In this document: piece after piece, positions 1 to 7,602 of the stretch
Layout: each line of letters starts with the position of its first letter
How positions within the stretch are numbered: position 1 is the stretch's first letter
Source of the DNA: Scatosoma sp964504025
GTDB taxonomy: Bacteria > Bacillota > Clostridia > Christensenellales > Borkfalkiaceae
DNA length: 28,462 nt
Assembly (NCBI GenBank): GCA_964504025.1
Contig: CAZDCO010000016.1
Span: 1 to 28,462 of the forward strand
Direction of reading: 5' to 3'
Program-made: the position numbers and the translations under genes
Notes under the pieces: model-generated
Told to the model about the DNA's origin: nothing
What the model saw: the letters and a program-made list of their open reading frames with translations, nothing else
Database searches by the model: none

Positions 1-26
1 AGGGTGGTTTTTATCGTATCTTTCGT

Positions 27-284
27 TTAGTTGTTGGACAAGGAAGCCTTGTATTCGCCGATCGCTTGCGACAGTTGATCGGGGCAAGACGTGTTGTTAC
101 GGCAACGAATGCCTGCAAGCAGGGTAGCGATCTCGTCGATATCCTTGCCTTCTACCAACTTTGCAATACCTTGCAAATTGCCGCCGCAACCGCCGATGAA
201 ACGAACGTTGTGCATTTTGTTGTCCGCGTCCACGTCGAATAAAATTTGACGGGAACAAGTACCTTTCGTAGAATAAGTAAACAT
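27..284 (-). CDS. TSCPD domain protein (TIGR03905-like)
   Basis: An 85-residue protein of the small TSCPD family, whose members keep four cysteines and whose biochemical role is unsettled; the domain also occurs next to or fused with ribonucleotide reductase-type proteins. Seen here: cysteines in GTCSRQ, GGCGGN, GIRCRN and the signature TSCPDQL near residues 66-72. The length is that of the stand-alone family. The start is supported by a GAGGTGA ribosome binding site just upstream on the minus strand. It lies 30 nt downstream of the DUF4364 gene on the same strand and is probably co-transcribed with it. The four Cys suggest metal binding, which is inference. Positions 1-26 lie downstream of its stop and show nothing I can call. 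Confidence 0.88.
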   Translation of the reverse strand: MFTYSTKGTCSRQILFDVDADNKMHNVRFIGGCGGNLQGIAKLVEGKDIDEIATLLAGIRCRNNTSCPDQLSQAIGEYKASLSNN

Positions 285-314
285 ATATAATCACCTCACG
301 TTATTTTTTTCTGA

Positions 315-842
315 TTAGTCCACCAACGTATCGTATATGGCGGAATACAATTCGGAAGCTTTGCTTTCCCAGTTTTTGTAGATATTTTGCGCCGTTTTTT
401 TGTCGGGCACGACGAACTTCAATTCCAACATAGGTTGTACGGGCGCGAGAATTTTTACGAATACCGTATACGTGCCGTCTACGTTTTGATAATAGTCCGC
501 TTTACATTCTTGACGGTTGCGCAGTTTGCCGCTGTTCTTTTTCACGAACGAGGAAATTTCGTCGCGTATGCTTTTAGGAATATTGATATAAAAATTGTTC
601 AAGCTTTCTCTACCGTCGCTCGTAATCGTATACAGTGGCTCTTCTTCGGGAGAGGAGATACGGCAAATAAAACCGTCCTCTAACAGCTTGGGAATCAGCT
701 CGACGCAGTCCATATAATTGAGCCAAGTGTTGCCTGCCGTACACATTTCTACGATCGTGCCCTCGGAAAGTGCTGTTTCCATTTTGTCGAAAACGAACAG
801 CACGATCAATTTATTGACGGAAGTTTCTCCTTGAATTTGCAT
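315..842 (-). CDS. DUF4364 family protein
   Basis: A 175-residue protein matching my recollection of the DUF4364 family, common in Clostridia and of unknown function. The N-terminal half (about residues 10-75) resembles a winged-helix fold: a helix-rich stretch, then LIPKLLEDGFI and a beta-hairpin with LYTITSDGRESL, which is typical of PadR/MarR-like wings. A DNA-binding role is therefore plausible but unproven. The C-terminal half (about 105-165) is a mixed alpha/beta region with alternating hydrophobic strands. No catalytic motif is visible. It is followed after 30 nt by the TSCPD gene and preceded by an HPr-like gene with a terminator-like hairpin between them. Confidence 0.82.
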   Translation of the reverse strand: MQIQGETSVNKLIVLFVFDKMETALSEGTIVEMCTAGNTWLNYMDCVELIPKLLEDGFICRISSPEEEPLYTITSDGRESLNNFYINIPKSIRDEISSFVKKNSGKLRNRQECKADYYQNVDGTYTVFVKILAPVQPMLELKFVVPDKKTAQNIYKNWESKASELYSAIYDTLVD

Positions 843-860
843 AGCCTACTCCTTGCGTTA

Positions 861-888
861 GTAAAAGAGCCGCGGCAATAGCCACGGC
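861..888 (-). terminator. Intrinsic terminator after HPr-like gene
   Basis: Read on the minus strand, an 8-bp stem (GCCGTGGC with GCCGCGGC, one G-U pair) with a TATT loop is followed by TCTTTTAC. It sits between the HPr-like stop codon and the DUF4364 start. The U-tract is short, so read-through into DUF4364 is possible. Confidence 0.5.
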
Positions 889-920
889 GTAATGTTTCGT
901 GGGTTAAGAAAAAGAGGTGG

Positions 921-1148
921 TTATACCTCGAAGCGTTTCAGTTGTTCCAACAATTCGTCGCACTCGTCCGCGTAAATCTCCACGGTAACGGGTTTGGATA
1001 AATCTAAGGAAAAGATCCCCAAGATCGATTTTGCGTCCACGACGTATTTGTCGCTTTTCAAGACGACGTCGCAGGGGAACGCCTGCGTAACGTTGACGAA
1101 CTCTTTTACGCTTTGCGCCATTTCTAACGAAATTTTTATCGAATACAT
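921..1148 (-). CDS. HPr-like protein without the phospho-histidine
   Basis: A 75-residue protein with HPr fold features. The stretch KSILGIFSLDL (about residues 40-50) matches the region around the regulatory serine of Gram-positive HPr (the SxMGVMSLG motif), so Ser41 is the likely Ser46 equivalent. The active-site loop that normally reads GxHARPA is instead VTQAFPCD, so the histidine phosphorylated by EI is absent. It is therefore unlikely to relay phosphate in the PTS and could be a regulatory HPr paralogue, like Crh of Bacillus, which also lacks that His. I chose the ATG at 1146-1148 because a GGAGGAGG ribosome binding site lies just upstream and a consensus minus-strand promoter sits behind it; a longer upstream reading frame would run through that promoter. 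Confidence 0.8.
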   Translation of the reverse strand: MYSIKISLEMAQSVKEFVNVTQAFPCDVVLKSDKYVVDAKSILGIFSLDLSKPVTVEIYADECDELLEQLKRFEV

Positions 1149-1184
1149 ACCGATACCTCCTCCTACGACAATGGAAGTGTCTAT

Positions 1185-1213
1185 ATTATAGCGGATAATT
1201 TCAATAAAATCAA
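1185..1213 (-). promoter_or_regulatory. Sigma-A promoter of the HPr-like gene
   Basis: On the minus strand, TTGATT (1208-1213), a 17-bp spacer and a perfect TATAAT (1185-1190) lie about 37 nt upstream of the start codon. It is divergent from the Nudix promoter about 20 bp away. Confidence 0.7.
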
Positions 1214-1232
1214 GATATTTTGCCGAAAAATC

Positions 1233-1261
1233 TTGGTGTTTTTTATAATTTGTGCTATAAT
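1233..1261 (+). promoter_or_regulatory. Sigma-A promoter of the Nudix gene
   Basis: TTGGTG (1233-1238), 17-bp spacer, TATAAT (1256-1261), 55 nt upstream of the Nudix ATG. Confidence 0.65.
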
Positions 1262-1316
1262 GATAACAAATATGAAAAAACTTGTCTATTTTGACGAATA
1301 GCAAAAAGGAGTAACT

Positions 1317-1856
1317 ATGCCCGATTACGTTGAAAAAACGATTAAAAAGAAGTGTGTATACAAAGGACAAATTTTAACCTTGCGCGTGGACGACGCTTGC
1401 TTGCCCGACGGTACGCCTTGCACGCGAGAATTTATAGACCACGTCGGCGGTGCGGGCGCGCTGTACGTAGAGGACGGCAAAGTGTTGCTCGTTCGACAAT
1501 TCCGCTACGCGTATCAAGAAAGCGTGTTGGAAATTCCTGCAGGGAAATGCAACGTCGGGGAAGATCCATCCGTTACCGCGGCGAGAGAACTCTTGGAAGA
1601 AACGGGCGTGGCGGTGAAAAAATGCAGTTTGCTCTTTGAAACCTATCCGACCCCCGGTTACACGAACGAAAAAACGTATATCTACTTAGCGGAAGAGGGC
1701 GAAAGACGAGCGCAACGCTTGGACGACGGCGAACTCGTGGACGTCGTTTGGTTGCCGCTCGACGAGGCGAAAACGATGCTGAAAAACGGGCAAATCAAGG
1801 ACGCAAAAACGATTATCGCCCTGCAAGCGTATTTCCTGCTCGATAAGAAAATATAA
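1317..1856 (+). CDS. Nudix hydrolase, ADP-ribose pyrophosphatase type
   Basis: A 179-residue Nudix enzyme, most like the ADP-ribose pyrophosphatase (NudF/YqkG) group, which cleaves ADP-ribose to AMP and ribose 5-phosphate. The Nudix box is complete: G76, five residues, E82, seven residues, then REL-x-EE-x-GV ending near V98, carrying the metal-binding glutamates. The upstream region, with QFRYAYQ and LEIPAGK just before the box, is typical of ADP-ribose and nucleoside-diphosphate-sugar hydrolases. Length fits the family. The ATG is preceded by AAAAGGAG. It has its own promoter and stands alone between divergent and downstream units. Substrate within the ADP-sugar group cannot be fixed from sequence alone. 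Confidence 0.92.
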   Translation: MPDYVEKTIKKKCVYKGQILTLRVDDACLPDGTPCTREFIDHVGGAGALYVEDGKVLLVRQFRYAYQESVLEIPAGKCNVGEDPSVTAARELLEETGVAVKKCSLLFETYPTPGYTNEKTYIYLAEEGERRAQRLDDGELVDVVWLPLDEAKTMLKNGQIKDAKTIIALQAYFLLDKKI

Positions 1857-1885
1857 ACGATTTTACAAAATTGCGCCGCGTACGC

Positions 1886-1914
1886 TTGACGAATTTCGTC
1901 TTTTTTGCTATACT
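1886..1914 (+). promoter_or_regulatory. Sigma-A promoter of the lipid kinase gene, overlapping a small hairpin
   Basis: TTGACG (1886-1891), exactly 17 bp, then TATACT (1909-1914), 45 nt upstream of the ATG. The spacer contains the sequence GACGAATTTCGTC followed by six T, a hairpin of 5 bp that could also serve as a weak terminator for the Nudix transcript. Confidence 0.7.
1888..1906 (+). terminator. Possible weak terminator of the Nudix gene
   Basis: GACGA/TCGTC stem with a 3-nt loop followed by T6, 32 nt after the Nudix stop. The stem is short and it overlaps the next promoter, so confidence is low. Confidence 0.3.
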
Positions 1915-1959
1915 ACGTGTAATTATTTTTTATGACACGTTTATACGAAGGAATACGAA

Positions 1960-2799
1960 ATGAAAAAATATCATATCTTATACAACCCGTATGCAGGGCG
2001 CGGCGCAGCGGAATCGGAAGCGAAAAAACTTGCGGAAACGCTGGGTGAAATTGCGTTGACGGATATGACGTCGATAGGCGATTACGCGCAGTTTTTGAAC
2101 GAACTTCCCGAAGAGGACGAGGTTGTCGTTTGCGGCGGCGACGGTACGCTTAACCGCTTCGTCAATGCGATCGACGGATCGTTTCCCGCGCGAACGCTAT
2201 CCTATTACGCTTGCGGTAGCGGCAACGATTTTATGCGCGAAGTCAAGAAAGAGGACGAGCCGATCGTTGCTTTGAACGAATACGTAACCGATTTACCCAC
2301 GGTAACGGTCAAGGATAAAGAGTATCGCTTTATCAACGGCGTTGGGTACGGAATCGACGGTTATTGTTGCGAAGAAGGGGATCGCCAACGCGAAAAGAGC
2401 GATAAACCCGTCAATTATACGTCGATTGCCGTGAAAGGACTGTTGTTCTTGTATAAGCCTACAAACGCTACGGTGATCGTGGACGGTAAGGAGTATCGTT
2501 TCGATAAAGTTTGGCTTGCGCCGACGATGAACGGCAAATATTACGGCGGTGGCATGATTCCTACGCCCGAACAAAATAGAAAGGACGATACGCTTTCGGT
2601 GATGATCTATCGCGGCGGAAAATTCCGTTCGCTGATTACGTTCCCGTCGATATTCAAAGGCGAGCACGTCAAGAAAACGAAGTGCGTTACCGTGCTTTCG
2701 GGTAAGGAAATTACGGTGCGTTTCGACAGTCCGCGTCCGTTGCAAATCGACGGAGAAACGATAACGGGCGTTACCGAATATACGGCGAGAAAGCGTTGA
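1960..2799 (+). CDS. Diacylglycerol/lipid kinase family protein (DagK/YegS-like)
   Basis: A 279-residue cytosolic or membrane-peripheral kinase of the DAGK catalytic-domain family, which phosphorylates diacylglycerol or related lipids using ATP. Visible motifs: N9PYAGRG15 (the NP-x-AG nucleotide-binding start), V56VCGGDGTLNR66 (the family signature GGDGT), and G86SGNDF91. The C-terminal beta-sandwich half includes the NGVGYGID segment and the IDGE motif near the end (residues about 264-267), which is conserved in these proteins. Length is typical (about 280-300). ATG with GAAGGAAT upstream. It is monocistronic, with its own promoter. The exact lipid substrate is unknown. In Gram-positives DgkB recycles diacylglycerol from lipoteichoic acid synthesis, but I cannot assign that here. 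Confidence 0.88.
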   Translation: MKKYHILYNPYAGRGAAESEAKKLAETLGEIALTDMTSIGDYAQFLNELPEEDEVVVCGGDGTLNRFVNAIDGSFPARTLSYYACGSGNDFMREVKKEDEPIVALNEYVTDLPTVTVKDKEYRFINGVGYGIDGYCCEEGDRQREKSDKPVNYTSIAVKGLLFLYKPTNATVIVDGKEYRFDKVWLAPTMNGKYYGGGMIPTPEQNRKDDTLSVMIYRGGKFRSLITFPSIFKGEHVKKTKCVTVLSGKEITVRFDSPRPLQIDGETITGVTEYTARKR

Positions 2800-2845
2800 A
2801 CGGATTACAATTGCGAGAGCGAATGCAGAAATTTTCTCTCATCGC

Positions 2846-2874
2846 TTGACGGCGGAAGAGATTTGTGCTAAAAT
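2846..2874 (+). promoter_or_regulatory. Sigma-A promoter of the GNAT-like gene
   Basis: TTGACG (2846-2851), 17 bp, TAAAAT (2869-2874), 54 nt before the chosen ATG at 2928. It overlaps an in-frame upstream GTG at 2865, which argues that the GTG is not the start. Confidence 0.65.
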
Positions 2875-2927
2875 ATAGCAAAGCGCCGATACAAGCAAGG
2901 CTTGCGGCGTATACAAATGAGGTGTTT

Positions 2928-4055
2928 ATGGTATCTGTTATCGAGGTTACTACAAAAAAACAAAGAAAGGAATTCGTAGAATATCCTTTACGCCTGTATA
3001 AAGGCAATCCCTATTTCGTTCCACCCTTGTATATGGACGAAATGGCAATGTTTACGGATAAGAATATTTATACTAAGACGTGTCAATCGGCGTTTTGGTT
3101 GGCTGTTCGCGACGGCGTAACGGTCGGACGTATTCAAGCGATTATTCAAAAACAATATAACGAAATTTATAACGCGAAGCAGGTACGTTTCACCCGTTTC
3201 GATTGTGAAAACGATCCTGAAACGGCGAAGGCGTTGTTTGCCGCGGCGGAAGCTTGGGCGAAAGAAAACGGCATGGATACCGTCGTCGGACCGCTCGGTT
3301 ACAGCGATATGGAAAGAGAGGGCTTGTTGATCGAAGGCTTCGATTATCTCGCCACCTTTGAAGAACAATACAATTACGATTATTACGGCAGTTTGATCGA
3401 AAGTTGCGGTTACGTCAAGGACGTAGACTGGGTAGAATCTCGTTTATTTTCCACGCCGCAACAGGACGATCGTTTGACGCAGTTTGCCGAACGCGCCCTT
3501 CAAAAGCATAATTTACATATCGCAGGCGAGGGTATGTCGAAAGGGCAGTTCTTGAAAAAGTATGCAAAGCAATGTTTTGCCTGCTTGGACGAGTGCTATA
3601 AAGAGCTGTACGGCTTCGTGCCTTATACGCAAGAAATGATGGATCAAATGTTGGGGCAGTTTAAGCTGTTTATCAACATGAAATATTTGCTTGCGGTATG
3701 CGACGAGAACGATAACGTCGTGGCGTTCGGGTTCGTCATTCCCGGCATCGGCAAAGCTTTGCAAAAGAGCGGCGGTAAGTTGACGCCTGCTTGCTTGGTA
3801 CGTTTGTTGAAAGCCATCAAAAAACCTGAAAGCATCGATTTGGCACTCGTTGCTATTATGCCGAAATATAGAAAATCGGGCTTGTCCGCGTTGATGATGA
3901 CGAGCTTGCAAGGCATGCTGGAAGACGGCAGCGTAAAATATATGGAAACGAATTTGAATTTGGAATCGAATGTCGCGATCCAAGCCGGTTGGAAGCATTT
4001 TAACAATATCCAACATAAGCGTCGTCGCTCGTATATCAAAAAACTCGACGACTGA
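2928..4055 (+). CDS. GNAT-like N-acetyltransferase family protein (YghO-type)
   Basis: A 375-residue protein of the large GNAT-like group sometimes labelled YghO. The N-terminal half contains the phrase YKGNPYFVPPLYMDE (about residues 24-38) and GRIQAIIQ, followed by a VVGPLGYSD segment, which are hallmarks I recognise in this family. The C-terminal half contains VAIMPKYRKSGLSALMM, which resembles the acetyl-CoA pyrophosphate-binding loop (R/Q-x-x-G-x-G/A), and a final NIQHKRRRSYIKKL. Acetyl-CoA binding is likely but the substrate is unknown. I chose ATG 2928, preceded by ATGAGGTG. An in-frame GTG 21 codons upstream lies on the promoter -10 box. The gene is followed by a strong terminator and looks monocistronic. 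Confidence 0.8.
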   Translation: MVSVIEVTTKKQRKEFVEYPLRLYKGNPYFVPPLYMDEMAMFTDKNIYTKTCQSAFWLAVRDGVTVGRIQAIIQKQYNEIYNAKQVRFTRFDCENDPETAKALFAAAEAWAKENGMDTVVGPLGYSDMEREGLLIEGFDYLATFEEQYNYDYYGSLIESCGYVKDVDWVESRLFSTPQQDDRLTQFAERALQKHNLHIAGEGMSKGQFLKKYAKQCFACLDECYKELYGFVPYTQEMMDQMLGQFKLFINMKYLLAVCDENDNVVAFGFVIPGIGKALQKSGGKLTPACLVRLLKAIKKPESIDLALVAIMPKYRKSGLSALMMTSLQGMLEDGSVKYMETNLNLESNVAIQAGWKHFNNIQHKRRRSYIKKLDD

Positions 4056-4071
4056 TAACGAAAAAAAGAGA

Positions 4072-4098
4072 AAAAGAAGCGCGTTATGCGCTTCTTTT
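4072..4098 (+). terminator. Intrinsic terminator of the GNAT-like gene
   Basis: Perfect 11-bp stem, AAAAGAAGCGC paired with GCGCTTCTTTT around a 5-nt loop, 16 nt after the stop codon. The 3' arm itself ends in T4. It is nearly symmetrical and could work on both strands. Confidence 0.8.
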
Positions 4099-4149
4099 CG
4101 CGTTGTATAGGCAAAAAATGACAAAATAAATATAATTTGTGTAAATTTA

Positions 4150-4178
4150 TTGACATTTTTGCTATATTCGTGTATAAT
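4150..4178 (+). promoter_or_regulatory. Full-consensus sigma-A promoter of the c-di-GMP gene
   Basis: TTGACA (4150-4155), 17 bp, TATAAT (4173-4178), both perfect, 39 nt before the ATG. Such a strong constitutive promoter is notable for a signalling protein. Confidence 0.8.
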
Positions 4179-4217
4179 AATAAACAATATACGCTAACGA
4201 AGTAGGAGGATACGACG

Positions 4218-6602
4218 ATGGCGAGCAACGATAACGTACGCAAGCATAGAATTATGATCGTGGACGATACCGAATATAACCGTGAACTACTGACGGAAAT
4301 TTTAGGAAACGAATACGAATACATTTATGCAAACGACGGCGTAACGGCGTTGGATATGCTTTCTCGCGACGAACGAGCCGACGTGTTGCTGTTGGATATG
4401 TTTATGCCGAAAATGGGCGGTTTGGAAGTGTTAAAGCTCATGAAAGCGCGTAAATGGACGGAAGAAATTCCCGTAGTCATCATTTCCGAAGACGAAGACG
4501 GCGTATATATCCGCGAGGCGTATAACCTCGGCGCACGCGATTATATCGTGCGTCCGTTCGACGGTTTCCTCGTACAGTTGCGCGTCAAAAATATTTTGCA
4601 ACAAGCGGAGCAAACGCACCGCCTTGCAGGGCTTTTGGAAAGCCAAATTTTGAAACGCGAAAAGATGAATAACATTCTTATCAACATTTTCAGCAATATC
4701 GTCGAAATGCGTAACAGCGAATCGGGCGGACATATGCTGCGGATACAAATCATCACGAAAATGTTGTTGGAATCGCTTATCCGTTCCACCGATAGATATT
4801 CCATTTCCGACGAAGAAATTTCTATGATCTCGACGGTGTCCGCGCTGCACGATATCGGCAAAGCGGCGATCCCGAAAGATATTTTGAATAAACCCGGTCC
4901 TTTGTCGGCGGAAGAATGGGAAATTATGAAATTGCACACCGTGCGCGGCGACGAGTTTTTGCAAAACGTATACGCGGACGATACGGAAAAGATTATGGTG
5001 TTTGCGCATCAAGTTTGCCGTTCGCACCACGAGCGTTACGACGGCAAGGGGTATCCCGACGGTTTATGCGGCGACGAAATTCCCATTGCCGCGCAAGTCG
5101 TGTCGATTGCCGACGTTTACGACGCCTTGACGAGCGATCGGTGCTATAAGAAAGCGTATTCGCACGCGCAAGCCTTGGAGATGATTTGCAACGGTGAGTG
5201 CGGCGCGTTCAATCCGCTGTTGATCGAATGCCTGCAAACGATCGCGGACGATTTACCGTTTACGTTGCTTGCAGCGGAGAAAAACGATTACAATTTGCAT
5301 AATTCGTTGGCGTTGACGAGAGAGGTGCTGTATAACGAGGAAATTCGTATCGACGAACGTTCTCACCGTCTTGCAGAATACGAAACGAAAAAGAAACAAT
5401 TTTTCAGCACCCTTTGCGGCGGTATTCAATTCGAGTACGACGTGTCGCGTCGACAAGTGTCGTATATGCACTATTATAACAGCCACGGCGATCGTATTCA
5501 TTTGCCTGCGGAAGCCACGCACCTCTTGAAAGACGACGATATGAAAACGTTGGAAGAAGAAGTGCGCGCCATGACGCCCGATAACGATACGCTCACCAAA
5601 AACGTTTTGGTGGCGATCAACGGCGATTTGCGTTGGCACCGTTTGACCGTTCGCGGTATATGGGGAAAATCGGGCGGTATGTATAAATACGTCGTCGGCT
5701 TTTTACGCGATATTCAAAACGACGTTCTTGCGCGTGCGAATAGCTTGCTCGTCAAGGGTAAATACGTTTCGGGCGAAGGCATTATCGCTATGCGTAAACT
5801 CTTCGAAGTCGTACGGCTTGTCAATCCGTTCACACACCAAATTTACAAGGTGGACGAGGGCGGCGATTTGCTCGTAGACGAGGGAAATTGCTTCGCCTTT
5901 TGGAATAAGGGGACGCCCTGCAAAAACTGTATCGCGACGAAAGCGTTTAAGTGTAAGCATTGGACGAGTAAACTTGAAATGCGTAGCGGCAGGATTTATA
6001 CGGTCATTTCACGCCGCGTCATCTATAAGGAAACCGACTGCGTATTGCAAATTGCCTTTAATATGGACGAATCGATTGAAAAATCGAAAGACGAGATCGG
6101 GTATAACGTATTCGATGCAGGCGCGTTTAAGAACTACTATCGCGATACGGTAACGAGGATATATTCTCGTGCCTACTTGGATACCTTCCGCGAAGGTTTC
6201 GAGGCGGCGAAAGCGGTGGCGATGATCGACTTGGATAGATTTAAGAAGATCAACGATAAACACGGGCATTTGGTAGGCGACGAAGCCCTCAAACACGTCG
6301 CAAACCTCGTCGGTGCGTCCGTTCGTAAAGAGGACGAGTTGATCCGTTACGGCGGCGACGAGTTCTTGTTAGTCTTTTTCGATATTTCCGAAAAAGATTT
6401 CTACGACAAGTTACAGTCTATCAAGGCGACGGTCAACGGTACGGCGATGGAAAAATACCCCGACGTAGAGGTGCGTATTTCCATCGGCGGCGCATACGAC
6501 GTACACTCCTTCAAGAAGGCGGTAGAACTTGCGGATAAAGCTATGTATAAGGACAAATATAGCGCAAGAGCTGAAACTCCTGGGGGGGGGGGCACGCGAT
6601 AA
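4218..6602 (+). CDS. Hybrid c-di-GMP protein: REC, HD-GYP, PAS-like, GGDEF
   Basis: A 794-residue cytosolic signalling protein that could both make and break cyclic di-GMP. REC domain about 10-130, with acidic pair D16/D17 and phospho-acceptor D60 (LLLDMFMPKMGG); the usual lysine of the KPF motif is arginine (R112, VRPF). HD-GYP phosphodiesterase about 150-345, with H211-D212 (HDIGK), H270-H271 and G278-Y-P280. The middle region, about 380-620, looks like two PAS-like folds. The second has a cysteine cluster (PCKNC, then two more Cys within about ten residues) around residue 575, suggesting a metal or redox site. GGDEF domain about 640-785, with intact G712-GDEF-716 and an RxxD inhibitory site at R703-D706. 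No membrane segment. The final residues come from an 11-G run, so the C-terminus may be frame-unstable. ATG follows GTAGGAGG. Monocistronic. Confidence 0.92.
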   Translation: MASNDNVRKHRIMIVDDTEYNRELLTEILGNEYEYIYANDGVTALDMLSRDERADVLLLDMFMPKMGGLEVLKLMKARKWTEEIPVVIISEDEDGVYIREAYNLGARDYIVRPFDGFLVQLRVKNILQQAEQTHRLAGLLESQILKREKMNNILINIFSNIVEMRNSESGGHMLRIQIITKMLLESLIRSTDRYSISDEEISMISTVSALHDIGKAAIPKDILNKPGPLSAEEWEIMKLHTVRGDEFLQNVYADDTEKIMVFAHQVCRSHHERYDGKGYPDGLCGDEIPIAAQVVSIADVYDALTSDRCYKKAYSHAQALEMICNGECGAFNPLLIECLQTIADDLPFTLLAAEKNDYNLHNSLALTREVLYNEEIRIDERSHRLAEYETKKKQFFSTLCGGIQFEYDVSRRQVSYMHYYNSHGDRIHLPAEATHLLKDDDMKTLEEEVRAMTPDNDTLTKNVLVAINGDLRWHRLTVRGIWGKSGGMYKYVVGFLRDIQNDVLARANSLLVKGKYVSGEGIIAMRKLFEVVRLVNPFTHQIYKVDEGGDLLVDEGNCFAFWNKGTPCKNCIATKAFKCKHWTSKLEMRSGRIYTVISRRVIYKETDCVLQIAFNMDESIEKSKDEIGYNVFDAGAFKNYYRDTVTRIYSRAYLDTFREGFEAAKAVAMIDLDRFKKINDKHGHLVGDEALKHVANLVGASVRKEDELIRYGGDEFLLVFFDISEKDFYDKLQSIKATVNGTAMEKYPDVEVRISIGGAYDVHSFKKAVELADKAMYKDKYSARAETPGGGGTR
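6582..6592 (+). repeat. G11 homopolymer at the 3' end of the c-di-GMP gene
   Basis: Eleven consecutive G inside the last codons (PGGGGTR, stop). A G5 run at 6612-6616 and a G7 run at 6633-6639 follow. Loss of one G would give a short different tail ending at about 6630; gain of one G would open a frame that continues past 6700. It may be a slippage-prone tract or a sequencing/assembly artefact. Confidence 0.85.
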
Positions 6603-6683
6603 TGAGTTTGAGGGGGACGAAGACCGATAAGTGGGGGGGCAGGTACGCGTTCAACGACACTCGTTGCGTGAAAAAGATAAAAA

Positions 6684-6719
6684 AGAACCGCTTGCGCGAT
6701 ATGATATGCAGGCGGTTCT
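6684..6719. terminator. Bidirectional terminator between convergent genes
   Basis: AGAACCGCTTGC pairs with GCAGGCGGTTCT (12 bp, one G-U). A-rich sequence flanks one side and TATTTTAT the other, so it can serve both the c-di-GMP gene and the convergent AraC gene. The AraC stop codon (6718-6720) overlaps the stem edge. The stretch 6603-6683 holds no gene that I can support. Confidence 0.75.
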
Positions 6720-7596
6720 ATTTTATGCTGTTGCGGTATTCCCCGGGGGTCATACCGACGTGTTTCTTGAACACGAACGTAAACGTGGAAATCGAGTCGA
6801 AACACAGCATATCCGATATGGCGAGGAAGGGGACATTTTTACGGATCAGCCGTTTGGCTTCTTCCGTTTTTAAGCGCAAGTACGTTTGGTAAATCGTCAT
6901 GCCCGTTTTTTCGCGGAAGAAGGTACATAGCTGCGTCGTGCCGTAATGCAACTCCTTCCGTAAATCGTCCAAATGGAATTTACCGTAGATTTTTGAACGC
7001 AAAATGCGTACGATTTCGTCTTGCAGTTCAGGAGATTCGGCAATCTTCGAGAAGAAGAACTCTTCGTTCAACGGACGGTTTTGCGCGTGGCGCAACAAAT
7101 AAATCAGCAGCGTTTCCAACGCGTTTTTCAAAACTTGTTCGCCGCCGAGGTTGGGGTTGTCCTTCAACTTCAACTCTTTCAGGTTCGGATCGAAGTCGGG
7201 CAGGTCGAACGTTTCCGACGCCTCCGACATAATGTTTTGCAGGAGGTAACGGTATTTTTCGGGCACGGCGAATTTTTTGTCGCAAAAGAAACTCATGGAC
7301 GGGGAACGGCATAAAAAGGACACGATAAATAAATTCGGTTCTTTGTCGCCACTTTCCACGGAGTGCGGTTGGTTGGGCTTGATAAAGAGAATTTCGCCCT
7401 GTTGCAAACGAATTTTTTCGCCGTCTACGCTAATGGAAAGGTCGCCTTTGTCAGCATAATTGATCTCCCAAAAATCGTGCTTTTCTTCGGGGAAAGAATA
7501 ATTTTTCGCCAACACCTGATAATGGATCGTTACGATCTTCGTGATATTTAGCAAGTTGGATATTTTATGTACGTAAAAGTTCTTTTTCTCTTCCAT
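6718..7596 (-). CDS. AraC/XylS family transcriptional regulator
   Basis: A 292-residue AraC-type regulator. The N-terminal half (about 20-110) is a cupin-like effector domain: HDFWEINY, then IRLQQGEILFIKPNQPHSVE, the classic beta-strand and PxxPH motif of sugar-sensing AraC proteins. The C-terminal half (about 195-290) has the two helix-turn-helix units, with LRKELHYGTTQLCTFFREKTGMTIYQTYLRLK as pieces of the first and the family signature FTFVFKKHVGMTPGEYR at the end. It is divergently transcribed from the NahK-like kinase gene 189 bp away, which is probably its target. The predicted -10 box ends only 6 nt before the ATG, so the mRNA may be leaderless or nearly so. Inducer unknown. Confidence 0.9.
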   Translation of the reverse strand: MEEKKNFYVHKISNLLNITKIVTIHYQVLAKNYSFPEEKHDFWEINYADKGDLSISVDGEKIRLQQGEILFIKPNQPHSVESGDKEPNLFIVSFLCRSPSMSFFCDKKFAVPEKYRYLLQNIMSEASETFDLPDFDPNLKELKLKDNPNLGGEQVLKNALETLLIYLLRHAQNRPLNEEFFFSKIAESPELQDEIVRILRSKIYGKFHLDDLRKELHYGTTQLCTFFREKTGMTIYQTYLRLKTEEAKRLIRKNVPFLAISDMLCFDSISTFTFVFKKHVGMTPGEYRNSIK

Positions 7597-7602
7597 GAGG
7601 CT

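Noticed and set aside
1149..1370. N-terminal extension of the HPr-like protein
   Set aside because: It would pass through the divergent promoter region and part of the Nudix gene. The HPr fold begins at the ATG at 1148.
2865..2927. Upstream GTG extension of the GNAT-like gene
   Set aside because: The GTG and following bases overlap the promoter -10 box, so they would not be in the mRNA. The ATG at 2928 has a better ribosome binding site.
6602..6892. A 96-codon plus-strand frame after the c-di-GMP gene
   Set aside because: It runs through the bidirectional terminator and into the antisense of AraC, has no ribosome binding site of its own, and has no recognisable domain. It matters only as the frame reached if the G11 tract gains one base.
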